Both the position numbers and the translations under genes were made by a program. Below are positions 39,717 to 47,752 of a stretch of 64,000 nt of DNA, piece by piece. The first letter of the stretch is position 1; each line of letters starts with the position of its first letter. Under the pieces are notes generated by a model. That model was not told the DNA's origin. It saw only the letters and a program-made list of their open reading frames with translations, and did no database searches. This stretch comes from Streptomyces sp. 378. GTDB taxonomy: Bacteria > Actinomycetota > Actinomycetes > Streptomycetales > Streptomycetaceae. The stretch lies in NCBI RefSeq assembly GCF_030124145.1, contig NZ_JASKMS010000003.1:337723-401722 (forward strand), written 5' to 3'.

Positions 39717-40172
39717 TCACAGGGCTCCGCGCCGGTGCAGCGTGTACTGCTCCATCAGCTTGCCCCGGGTCATCTCCAGCCGGTGCGCGAGCACCTCGGC
39801 GACATTGCGCACCAGCATCATCCCCAGCTCCGGGTCCTCCTCGCACAGCGCCAGCACGGCCCCCGCGTCGAACTCGTAGGCCCGCACCGGGCTGAACGCC
39901 ACCGCGCCGAAGTCCCAGGCGTAGGGCGGGAACAGCCAGGACCAGCCGAGCAGGTCACCCGCGCCGAGGCTGGCCACGGTCACCCGCTGCAGGGAGTTCA
40001 CCTGCTGGTCCAGGGAAACGGCACCGGAGCGGATGACCCAGAAGCGGTCGGCCGGGCCGTCCGCCTCGAAGATGCGGGCGTCCTCGGGGAAGGACACCTC
40101 CCGGGCGAGCGTCATCAGACGCCGGCGCTGGGGTGGAGGCAGAGCGGTCAGGAGTTTGATCGCTTTGGTCAT
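39717..40172 (-). CDS. Cyclic nucleotide-binding domain protein without HTH
   Basis: A 151-residue protein made of a single Crp-type sensor domain. It has FEADGPADRFWVIRSGAVSL, a GAGDLLGWSWLFPPYAWDF loop in the phosphate-binding position and ends in a dimerisation-like helix NVAEVLAHRLEMTRGKLMEQ. The usual C-terminal helix-turn-helix of Crp/Fnr proteins is missing, so it probably acts through a partner protein. The PBC loop lacks the canonical RxA, so cAMP binding is doubtful. GAGGAG precedes the ATG. Confidence 0.85.
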   Translation of the reverse strand: MTKAIKLLTALPPPQRRRLMTLAREVSFPEDARIFEADGPADRFWVIRSGAVSLDQQVNSLQRVTVASLGAGDLLGWSWLFPPYAWDFGAVAFSPVRAYEFDAGAVLALCEEDPELGMMLVRNVAEVLAHRLEMTRGKLMEQYTLHRRGAL

Positions 40173-40686
40173 GCGGAGCTCCTCGCCGGGCGGTCGACTG
40201 CGGTGCTGTCCCTGAGGGGTCCTCTCACTAAGCCCATTTCAGCCGCTGTCGGGGCCCTGGGCACCTCGGCGTACACGACTTCTTCCGACGGGCCGCCCGG
40301 GCAGGAGAAAGCCCTGGCTGGACGGGGGAGACCAGCCAGGGCCGTATGCAGTGGCGCACGGAGGGCGGGGGGTCCACTCCGTCACCACGTATGAATGAAC
40401 GGTAAACCATCCAGGGGGTGTGCTCGCCACCCGAAACCCGGTTGCGTGACCTGTTTCACTTTCGCGGGCCTCACGATGGGCTTGATCATCTCAGCCGCGA
40501 TCCGCCCGGGGGCGGGCTTCGGCCACCGGCACGGCCTCGGCCGGGCCGAGAACGCGTCACGGGGCCGCACCACCTGCTCCCTGCGCGGCTCCGCGGGCGA
40601 CGGTGGGTCGGCTGTCATGTGCACCGGGTTTCCGGCGTGTGTCCGCGCGATCCGCCCCGGCCGCCCGGGCGCCGGCCCTCACCCGG
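40173..40686. other. 514-base gene-poor region with a hairpin
   Basis: This stretch between two minus-strand genes contains a strong 11-bp stem (40311-40342), an AT-richer segment around 40385-40425 (ATGAATGAACGGTAAACC) and GC-rich sequence toward the right end. Small frames (for example 40382-40624, minus) lack RBS support and recognisable products. A leader or small RNA is possible. Confidence 0.45.
40311..40342. terminator. 11-bp perfect stem hairpin
   Basis: Arms GCCCTGGCTGG and CCAGCCAGGGC flank a 10-base loop. It is isolated in the gene-poor region and is preceded on the plus strand by GAGAAA. It may be a terminator of the minus-strand unit starting further right or part of a structured RNA. 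Confidence 0.5.
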
Positions 40687-40908
40687 TCAGCCCCCGGGCG
40701 CGTGCGAGCCGGGGGCCACGATCTCGTCCAGCACCCGCAGCACCGCCTCGTAGGACATCCGCCGCACGGTCGCGTCCCGGGCCCCCTGCGGGTCGGTCGC
40801 GTCCAGCTCCTCGCTCCTGGTCCGCCACGTTCGTTCCTCCTGGACCGCGCACTCCCTCGCACGCTGGATGCGCCGCAGCAACTCGTCTGAATCCACCACA
40901 TCGGTCAT
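40687..40908 (-). CDS. Small helical hypothetical protein
   Basis: A 73-residue acidic helical protein beginning MTDVVDSDELLRRIQRAREC. No family is recognised and no signal peptide is seen. The coding strand has GGGTAC about 10 bases before ATG 40908, so a leaderless transcript from a SigB-like -10 is conceivable, though the -35 match is poor. An in-frame GTG at 40953 would extend it by 15 residues. Confidence 0.6.
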   Translation of the reverse strand: MTDVVDSDELLRRIQRARECAVQEERTWRTRSEELDATDPQGARDATVRRMSYEAVLRVLDEIVAPGSHAPGG

Positions 40909-41174
40909 CCACACCGCGTACCCGTTCAGCGCACGGAGATGGCACCGAGTCACGGCCGTCGGAGGTGTTTTCGGGCCTTCCGGGCGTATCCGAGGTTTGC
41001 AGGTGCGGGGAGAGGTGAGCCGATGAGTAACGACCGGCGCTTGCGCGGCGCGTGCCCGGAACGCCGCGGCAGGTCGAAGAAGGCTTATGGGTCCGCCGGC
41101 CCGGCCAGTCCGGTACGGGGGCCAAGGACGCGGTCCGGGCCCGGCGTCCGTTTGTGCTGACAGGGAGCTGCAGT

Positions 41175-41603
41175 ATGTGCGAGGAGCACATGACCGAATC
41201 CGTTTTCGAACCGCCCGGCGGCCATCGTGCCCGGCCGTCCAAACCCGCCGAGGCCCGCCGGGCGGTCGAACGAGCCGTTGCCGAGCGCTGCCGGGCCACC
41301 CACATACCGTGCGACACCGACGCCCTGTCCGACGCGCTGCTCGTCGTCTCGGAGCTCACGACCAACGCGATCCTGCACGGCGGCGGTGTCACCGACTTCC
41401 AGGTCGACGTCGACGGCCCCGGCGTGCGCGTCTCGGTGAGCGACCGCAGCGACGCGCTGCCCGTGACGGCGCCCCGCGCCGACGGACGGTTGCGGCACGG
41501 CGGCCACGGCTGGCCCATCGTCTGCCGTCTCGCCCGCGACGTGCGGGTGTCGGATCTGCCTGCCGGGGGCAAGTGCATCACCGCCGTCGTGCCCCTGTCC
41601 TGA
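41175..41603 (+). CDS. RsbW-like anti-sigma factor ATPase
   Basis: A 142-residue GHKL-fold protein of the RsbW/SpoIIAB-like histidine-kinase type ATPases. The N-box is ALLVVSELTTNAILHGGG and the later glycine box is RHGGHGWPIVCRLARDV. Streptomyces has many such proteins; they bind sigma factors or phosphorylate STAS antagonists. GGGAG lies 7 bases before ATG 41175; ATG 41190 is an alternative. It precedes the sigma factor gene by 200 bases in the same direction, making that sigma factor a likely target. Confidence 0.85.
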   Translation: MCEEHMTESVFEPPGGHRARPSKPAEARRAVERAVAERCRATHIPCDTDALSDALLVVSELTTNAILHGGGVTDFQVDVDGPGVRVSVSDRSDALPVTAPRADGRLRHGGHGWPIVCRLARDVRVSDLPAGGKCITAVVPLS

Positions 41604-41803
41604 CGTCCGTGAACCGGCGTCCGGCAGATTGCTCAGCAAAGCGGAGTTTGTTCCACCGGGGCCAGGGCAGACGCAGTTTCGTGCTTCGGACCGGAGGCGC
41701 GCCAGCGGGAGCGGTATGACTGCCCCGGAGGGCGTCCAGGCGCATCCGGGCAGCGACCTTCCCGCGGTCAGTCCCTGAAACCACCGTTCAGGAGCGAATC
41801 CGC

Positions 41804-42667
41804 ATGCTCATCGAAACGCCCACCCATCGTCCCGGCACGCCCGAAACGACGACCACCGCGACCCGGCGCCGTCACGACGACGCCCCCGACACCGCCGCCC
41901 TGTTCACCCGGATGGCGGAGCTGGAGGACGGTCCCGAGCGGGACGCCGTCCGCGACGAACTGGTCACCCTGTGGCTGCCCATGGCCCACCGCATCGCCGG
42001 CCGCTTCCGCGACCGCGGAGAGTCCATCGAGGACCTCCGGCAGGTCGCGGCGCTGGGCCTGGTCAAGGCCATCGACCGGTTCGACCCGAGCCGGGGCGCC
42101 TTCGAAAGTTACGCCGTGCCCACCATCACCGGTGAGGTCAAGCGGCACTTCCGGGACCGCATGTGGGCCCTGCGTGTCCCCCGCCGTGTCCAGGAACTGC
42201 GCAACAAGGTGCGGGTGGCACGCCGCGAACTCACCCAGAACCCGGGCAGCCCCGAGCCCTCGGTGGCGGACATCGCCACCCACACCGGCCTGACCGAGGA
42301 CGAGGTCAACGCCGGGCTCGAGGCCCTGGACAGCTTCAGCACCCTGTCGCTGGACGCCGAACTCTCGACCGACGACGACGGCTACAGCCTCGCGGACACC
42401 CTCGGCGCGGCCGACTCGTCCTACGACGTCGTCGTGGACCGTGAGTCCGCCAAGGAAGGCCTGCGCCGACTGCCGGAACGCGAGCGGGCCATCCTCTACA
42501 TGCGCTTCTTCGAGGACATGACCCAAAGCCGTATCGCCGACCACCTCGGCATCTCCCAGATGCACGTCTCCCGCCTCATCAGCCGCAGCTGCGCCCGGGT
42601 GCGCGACGAGGTGCTGGGGCAGCGGACGGGCACCCGGGGGAGCGGCGGCCCCTCCGCCACGGCCTGA
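41804..42667 (+). CDS. RNA polymerase sigma factor, SigB/SigF/SigG family
   Basis: A 287-residue sigma-70 family group 3 factor. Region 2 reads LWLPMAHRIAGRFRDRGESI and DLRQVAALGLVKAIDRFDPSRG, region 3 starts PTITGEVKRHFRDRMW and region 4 ends FFEDMTQSRIADHLGISQMHVSRLISRSC. Streptomyces SigB-type factors control osmotic and oxidative stress genes through promoters with GGGTAC -10 boxes, several of which occur in this window. AGGAG lies before the ATG. DUF5133 follows after 30 bases. Confidence 0.94.
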   Translation: MLIETPTHRPGTPETTTTATRRRHDDAPDTAALFTRMAELEDGPERDAVRDELVTLWLPMAHRIAGRFRDRGESIEDLRQVAALGLVKAIDRFDPSRGAFESYAVPTITGEVKRHFRDRMWALRVPRRVQELRNKVRVARRELTQNPGSPEPSVADIATHTGLTEDEVNAGLEALDSFSTLSLDAELSTDDDGYSLADTLGAADSSYDVVVDRESAKEGLRRLPERERAILYMRFFEDMTQSRIADHLGISQMHVSRLISRSCARVRDEVLGQRTGTRGSGGPSATA

Positions 42668-42697
42668 CCATCCGATCCCACGAGGAGCTGACGAACC

Positions 42698-42991
42698 ATG
42701 CTGAGGCCCCATCCCGCCGTGCTGCGCCGACTCGTCGACGAGTACGAGGCCCTGGCCGCCGCCGAGGCCGTGCGCGGGCCGGTGGACGCGAACCCCAGAG
42801 CGCGCGACCTGGAGTACACGCTCTGCGTGTCCACCGGCACCCGGGACGTCGAGCGCGCCCTGCAAGCCGCCCACCAATGGCTCGCGACCGCACCCGCACC
42901 GGTCCGCGAACCCGCCGCGGCGACGGCGTCACAGCGCGAACCCGCTGTGACCGCGGTCGGCCGGCGCATGCCGGCCACCGAGCCCGCCTGA
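42698..42991 (+). CDS. DUF5133 family protein
   Basis: A 97-residue protein of the DUF5133 family, common next to stress genes in Streptomyces. It begins MLRPHPAVLRRLVDEYEALA and contains ARDLEYTLCVSTGTRDVERA. The C-terminal third is Ala/Pro-rich and unstructured. GAGGAG lies 10 bases before the ATG. It is co-transcribed with the sigma factor and followed by a strong hairpin. Confidence 0.85.
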   Translation: MLRPHPAVLRRLVDEYEALAAAEAVRGPVDANPRARDLEYTLCVSTGTRDVERALQAAHQWLATAPAPVREPAAATASQREPAVTAVGRRMPATEPA

Positions 42992-43035
42992 TGCGCGTGT
43001 GCCACTGACACGACGGGGAAGACGAGGCAGAACAA

Positions 43036-43070
43036 GGGCCCGGCCGACGGCGGAAGCCGCGGCCGGGCCC
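43036..43070 (+). terminator. Hairpin ending the sigma factor operon
   Basis: Perfect 10-bp arms GGGCCCGGCC and GGCCGGGCCC enclose a 15-base loop that itself contains CGGC-GGAA-GCCG. It lies 44 bases beyond the DUF5133 stop and before the GAF-ANTAR start. Confidence 0.7.
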
Positions 43071-43102
43071 GTTCGCGTCATGCCACTCACACCGGGAGAC
43101 CC

Positions 43103-43960
43103 GTGTCCACAACCGGGCGGGCAGCGGCCGCCGACGACGGCGAGCTGGAGCGCCTGCGTGCCGAGGTGCGCGACCTGCGGGCCCGGGCCCGCGTGCGCCC
43201 GCTGATCTCGCAGGCGCAGGGCATTCTGCGGGAGCGCTACGCACTGCCCGACGCCGACAGTGCCTTCGTGCTGATGCAGATGGCCTCGCAGCGGTACAAC
43301 GTCAAGCTGCGCACCCTGGCCGACGTCCTGGTGACGGCGCCCCGCCCCGACGGGCAGGACACGCTGTGGTTCCCGGAGCGCGTCCGCGGACCGGAACCAG
43401 GTCTGACCTTCACACAGGCGCACCGGTCCGGCTCCGGCAGCCGCGGTGCCCTCCTGAAGGCCGTGCTGCGTTCGACCCTGGCCGTGACCGGCACCGACAT
43501 GGGCAACGTGCAGCTCCCCGACCGGGCACGGGGAGGTCTGCGCATCGAGCAGCACACCGGCCTCACGGCCGACTTCGTCGACTTCTTCGCCCACGTCGGT
43601 GAGGACGGCACGTCCTGTGCGCAGGCCGCGCGCGACGTCTCCCAGGTCACCGTGCGCGAGGTGGAGAGCGACCCGGTGTTCACCGAACCGGCTCGCAGGG
43701 CCATCCTCGCGGCGGGCAGCAGGGCCTGTCACAGCGTCCCGCTGACCAGCGAGTCCGGGCGCTGCGTGGGCATGGTCTCGGCTCACATGGACCGGCCCCT
43801 CGACGGCCTGACGGCGACCCAGAGGAAGGCCCTCGACACCATCGGCGGCCAGGCGGGCCGCTGGCTCGCCTGGCACGACCGCACGGTGGTCCTCGACGCC
43901 CTGGAGCACCTGCACGCCCTCGGCAGCGCCGGCCGCGGATCGAGGTTCCGGCGGTCCTGA
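43103..43960 (+). CDS. ANTAR-GAF RNA-binding antiterminator-type regulator
   Basis: A 285-residue protein with an N-terminal ANTAR domain (about residues 30-80, RPLISQAQGILRERYALPDA and QMASQRYNVKLRTLADVL) followed by a GAF sensor domain (about 105-275). This order is the reverse of most actinobacterial GAF-ANTAR proteins. ANTAR proteins bind dual-hairpin RNA and prevent termination. GGGAG precedes GTG 43103. Its neighbours suggest a role in the same stress response as the sigma factor. Confidence 0.85.
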   Translation: MSTTGRAAAADDGELERLRAEVRDLRARARVRPLISQAQGILRERYALPDADSAFVLMQMASQRYNVKLRTLADVLVTAPRPDGQDTLWFPERVRGPEPGLTFTQAHRSGSGSRGALLKAVLRSTLAVTGTDMGNVQLPDRARGGLRIEQHTGLTADFVDFFAHVGEDGTSCAQAARDVSQVTVREVESDPVFTEPARRAILAAGSRACHSVPLTSESGRCVGMVSAHMDRPLDGLTATQRKALDTIGGQAGRWLAWHDRTVVLDALEHLHALGSAGRGSRFRRS

Positions 43961-44093
43961 GCCCGTTACGGACATGACGCCGCCGTGCCGCGGGGAGGGC
44001 CGCACCCGGCCGTGAACCGGAATCCGCTGGTCCGGAAGGTGTGCAGGGTGTGTGGACGCCGACCCGGGGCATCAGGACTCCCGGGAGGTCGAC

Positions 44094-44930
44094 ATGAACA
44101 CGAGTGCGATGGCACGGAGCGGTCGGTTCCGGGCCCGGCGGATGGCGCGGGGTTCCATGACCGAGGGGGCGGCACGGGCGGGGTTCGCCGCCCGGGGCGT
44201 GATCTATCTGCTCGTCGGGGCGCTGGCCCTGCAGATCGCCTTCGGCGACACCGGGCGGCAGGCCGACCGCGGGGGAGCCGTTCAGGAACTGGCGCAGAAG
44301 CCGTTCGGCGCGGTGCTGCTGTGGGCGCTGGGCATCGGGCTCGTCGGCATGGCCCTGTGGCGGCTGTCCGAGGCTCTCTTCGGTTCGATCGGCAAGGACG
44401 GCCGCAGCGCCCGCAAGCGGCTGATGGCGGCGGTCCGCTTCGCGTTCTACGTCTTCGTCGCCTACTCGGTGCTGTCGTTCGCGATCAGCCGCCATCAGAG
44501 CGGCGGGAACAGCGACCAGCAGTCCCGGGACGCCACCGCCAGGGTTCTGGAGATACCCGCCGGCCAGTGGCTGGTCGGGGCCGCCGGCGTCGCGATCGTG
44601 GTGGTCGGTGGCTGGATCGCCGTACGCGCGGTGATGCGCAAGTACCACGACAAGCTCCGGCTGGGGCAGATGAGCCACCGTACGCGGCAGCTGGTGGACG
44701 TCACGGGCGTGGCCGGTGGCGCCGCCCGGGGGCTGGTCTTCGCGGTGGCCGGCGTCTTCGCCGTGCGCGCCGCCGTCGCCTACGAACCGGACCAGGCCAA
44801 GGGCCTGGACGACACCCTGCGCTCCTTCGCCGAGACTCCGCTCGGCCCCTGGCTGCTGGTCTGCGTCGCGGCCGGGCTGGTGCTGTTCGGAGTGTTCTCC
44901 TTCGCCATGGCCCGGTGGCGACGCGTCTGA
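44094..44930 (+). CDS. DUF1206 membrane protein
   Basis: A 278-residue integral membrane protein composed of three DUF1206 repeats of about 70-80 residues, each with a pair of hydrophobic segments (for example AARGVIYLLVGALALQIAFG, AARGLVFAVAGVFAVRAAV). Function is unknown; it is often found in stress regulons. GGGAGG lies 6 bases before the ATG. The next small gene follows after 22 bases. Confidence 0.88.
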   Translation: MNTSAMARSGRFRARRMARGSMTEGAARAGFAARGVIYLLVGALALQIAFGDTGRQADRGGAVQELAQKPFGAVLLWALGIGLVGMALWRLSEALFGSIGKDGRSARKRLMAAVRFAFYVFVAYSVLSFAISRHQSGGNSDQQSRDATARVLEIPAGQWLVGAAGVAIVVVGGWIAVRAVMRKYHDKLRLGQMSHRTRQLVDVTGVAGGAARGLVFAVAGVFAVRAAVAYEPDQAKGLDDTLRSFAETPLGPWLLVCVAAGLVLFGVFSFAMARWRRV

Positions 44931-44952
44931 GTCGCGTCGTGTGGGGAACACG

Positions 44953-45393
44953 ATGCCCATGAGCGATTCCGAGATTCCGCATGGCGATGGCCGGCCCGTG
45001 GACATGTACCTGGACCTCCTGCGCATCCGGATGGACACGGAGGACTACCGCCTTCTGATGCGCGCGGTGGAGCCCGTCCTCGAGGCGATCGAAGAGGAAC
45101 GCCTGTCCAGCCTCGACTTCGCGCTCGACTCCGGGACCAACGACGAACTCCCCCAGGAGGTCCGTGACGAGGTGGCCCTCGTCATCGCCACCGCCGTCAC
45201 CGGCCGCCTGGACAACGAAGTGGTCGAACTCGACGTCGACGACACCGGCCCGGTCAGGATCGTCACGGACGCCACCACCGCGTCCGACCCGATCCGCCTC
45301 GGCGAGATAGCCGACTACATCCGGGACCGGCACAAGCAGAACGAAGAACTGCGAGGCATCGCCGAGGCGAGCGGGCTGCCCACGGACTTCTGA
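44953..45393 (+). CDS. Conserved hypothetical acidic protein
   Basis: A 146-residue strongly acidic soluble protein (many Asp/Glu, for example EAIEEERLSSLDFALDSGTN and VELDVDDTGPVRIVTDATTA). No domain is recognised. The start at 44953 is preceded by GGGGAA; ATG 44959 is possible. It follows the DUF1206 gene by 22 bases and is probably co-transcribed. A hairpin spans its stop codon. Confidence 0.75.
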   Translation: MPMSDSEIPHGDGRPVDMYLDLLRIRMDTEDYRLLMRAVEPVLEAIEEERLSSLDFALDSGTNDELPQEVRDEVALVIATAVTGRLDNEVVELDVDDTGPVRIVTDATTASDPIRLGEIADYIRDRHKQNEELRGIAEASGLPTDF

Positions 45394-45403
45394 CGGGCAG
45401 CCC
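45373..45403. terminator. Hairpin across the stop of the acidic protein gene
   Basis: Perfect 9-bp arms GGGCTGCCC and GGGCAGCCC flank a 13-base loop that contains the TGA stop codon (45391-45393). It lies between convergent genes and can end both transcripts. Confidence 0.6.
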
Positions 45404-45424
45404 CTCCCACCCCGTGCGCGGCTC

Positions 45425-47668
45425 TCACGCCTTGGGCGCCGCCACCGGCACGCCCAGCGGCCGGGCGAGACCCACCACGGCCTCGTCCAGCCTCTCCAGA
45501 TGCCGCAGCACGCGGTCGGTGATCCGGCCGTAGCGCGGCGTTCCGGCGTCGGACCCCAGCAGCGAGGCGATGCTCGGCCCGGTCTCCACCCGCGCGTCCG
45601 CGTGCTCGTCGGCCACCCGGGCCGCGATGGTCCCGATGTTGCGCACGGTGCGTCCGGCCGCGCCGCGCAGTCGAGGGTCCGCCGCGATCGAGGGATGCGT
45701 GGGCAGCAGCTCGGCGGTCGCCGCCAGGGTCCGCGCGTGGTACGCGCACGTCTCCAGCAGCGCCACCACGTACCGGGCCGTGTGACGCCGGGTGCGCAGC
45801 GGCGTGACCGGGTGGATCAGCGGCTGGGTCGCGGCCCGCAGGTCGGCCAGCGCCTGGTCCAGGTCACGTGCCCGGTCCAGCAGCTCGTCCGCCGGCCCGC
45901 CGCTGAGCTGGCCGACAGCGGCCTCGGTGACCTCGGCCAGCCGTTCCAGCACGGTGCCGAGCAGTTCGTCCGTACGGCGGTCGGTCCGCACCGGCAGGAC
46001 CAGCGCCGCCGCCACCACCCCGCACACCGCGCCGAGCGCCGTCTCCTCGATCCGCAGGACGAGCACGTCGAGGCTGTAGGTGTGCAGCAGCGTGTAGAGC
46101 AGCCCCAGCATCGCGGTGACGAAGAACGACATCAGGGTGTACGACAACGGCGCCGTGTAGAACATGGCGAAGATCAGCACCATCACCAGGGCGAACGCCG
46201 TCCAGGTGTGGGTGCCGACCAGTCCCGCCAGGACGATGCCGGCCACCACCCCGAACACCGTGCCCAGCAGCCGCCGGTAGCCCTTGACCAGGATCTCGCC
46301 CGTCGAGGCGGTGTTCAGGAAAACGATCCAGCAGGTCAGCACCGCCCAGTACCAGCGCTGCGTGGACAGCAGCTCCCCGCCGACGATCGCCAGTGAGGAA
46401 CCGACGGCCACCTGCACGGCCGCCCGCGTGGTGGGCCGCCGCAGGCCCGTCTGCTCCTCCTGCGCCGGTTCCTCGCCGCCGCCGTCGATCGCGGCGTCCT
46501 CGGCGTCCAGCTCCTCGCGGGAGCGAGCCGTGGCGGGGGTGTCGTCCGACTCGTCCTGCGGGCCGTCCAGCGCGATCCGCAGCCCGAGCACCGCGCGGGC
46601 CGACTCGCCGACGCCGCGGAAGACGTCCTGGACGGCGGTCGACGCGGGCGGCAGGTTCTCCTCGTCCCGGTAGCCGAGCAGCCGGTTGCGCACATGCGCC
46701 AGCCCGGTGCCCGTGTCGGCTGTGCCGGTCCGCAGCACCAGGGCGTGCAGCGCCCGCAGATCGCGGCGGAGCGTGGCGCCCGCCTCGTCCGGTACGGCAG
46801 GACCGGCCGGTGACGGAGCGGGCGCGCCGGGCAGGTGCAGGGTGAGCGTGTCGGCCCGTTCGGCGCTGCGGGCGGTCAGCAGGAGCAGGCCGAGCCGCTC
46901 GGCGGCGATCTCGGCGTCCGCGATCCTGCGCTGCACCAGCCGTGCCGCCGACTCGTCCGGGGTGCCCTCCTCCAGCCGGTCCTGGATCATCATCGCCGTC
47001 TCGTGGAGCCGTGCGGTGCCCTGGCGTACGCCTGCCAGCGCCTTGTCCATCGCGTCCGCCGGGGCGTCGAGGAGTTCGAGCTGCGCGGTGACCAGCTGGG
47101 CCAGCCGGGCGCGGAAGGCCAGACGCAGGCGCAGCAGCACGCCGGAGGGGGTGGCGGGCACGATCGCGAAGCGCACCAGGGCACTGGAGCAGAAGGCCAG
47201 GGCGATGGCACCGCACAGCGAGGGCAGCCCGGAGACGGTGGCGCCGACGAACAGGGACAGGAAGTAGACCTGGAAGCCGATCAGCCCGAGTGCGGTGCCC
47301 CGGTCGCCGAACCGGCGGCCGTAGACGGCGCAGAAGATCAGGGCGACGAAGAAGACGTCACCGACGACCAGACGCGTGTTGAGGACCGCGCCCAGGGACA
47401 CCGAGACCAGGGCCACCGGCAGCCCCAGCGCCAGCGTCACGGCCTGTGCGCCCGGCTGCTTCTCCCGGATGGCGAAGGTGGCGACCATCGCCGCCATGGC
47501 CCCCGCCACCAGGAGGTGCACATCGGCTCCCAGCAGGGAGAGCACGGACAGGGTGAGAGCGATCGCGCCGACCGTCCGCAACCCCGCCGTCAGACGCAGC
47601 AGTCCGGGGTCGGACGCCGCGATCCGGTCCCGCACGCGTGCCCGTACCGCGCGTCCCGCTGCCCTCAC
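45425..47668 (-). CDS. FUSC-family (aromatic acid exporter-like) membrane protein
   Basis: A 747-residue membrane protein. It has an N-terminal membrane block of about six segments (TLSVLSLLGADVHLLVAGAM, VVGDVFFVALIFCAVYG and others), a soluble helical central part of about 250 residues, a second membrane block from about residue 425 (AVQVAVGSSLAIVGGELLST, RWYWAVLTCWIVFLNTAS) and a C-terminal helical domain. This matches the FUSC/YccC type, whose proteobacterial relatives export aromatic carboxylic acids. GTG 47668 is used; the RBS is weak. No membrane-fusion partner lies beside it. Confidence 0.85.
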   Translation of the reverse strand: MRAAGRAVRARVRDRIAASDPGLLRLTAGLRTVGAIALTLSVLSLLGADVHLLVAGAMAAMVATFAIREKQPGAQAVTLALGLPVALVSVSLGAVLNTRLVVGDVFFVALIFCAVYGRRFGDRGTALGLIGFQVYFLSLFVGATVSGLPSLCGAIALAFCSSALVRFAIVPATPSGVLLRLRLAFRARLAQLVTAQLELLDAPADAMDKALAGVRQGTARLHETAMMIQDRLEEGTPDESAARLVQRRIADAEIAAERLGLLLLTARSAERADTLTLHLPGAPAPSPAGPAVPDEAGATLRRDLRALHALVLRTGTADTGTGLAHVRNRLLGYRDEENLPPASTAVQDVFRGVGESARAVLGLRIALDGPQDESDDTPATARSREELDAEDAAIDGGGEEPAQEEQTGLRRPTTRAAVQVAVGSSLAIVGGELLSTQRWYWAVLTCWIVFLNTASTGEILVKGYRRLLGTVFGVVAGIVLAGLVGTHTWTAFALVMVLIFAMFYTAPLSYTLMSFFVTAMLGLLYTLLHTYSLDVLVLRIEETALGAVCGVVAAALVLPVRTDRRTDELLGTVLERLAEVTEAAVGQLSGGPADELLDRARDLDQALADLRAATQPLIHPVTPLRTRRHTARYVVALLETCAYHARTLAATAELLPTHPSIAADPRLRGAAGRTVRNIGTIAARVADEHADARVETGPSIASLLGSDAGTPRYGRITDRVLRHLERLDEAVVGLARPLGVPVAAPKA

Positions 47669-47752
47669 TCCGTCGCACTCTCTCCCGACTCACACCAAGA
47701 TCCGTATCTCAGCATGACACGCCACGCGCACAGGCTCCCGTCCGGCCCGGTC

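Noticed and set aside
40382..40624. 80-codon minus-strand ORF in the gene-poor region
   Set aside because: No RBS, no recognisable product and low-complexity composition.
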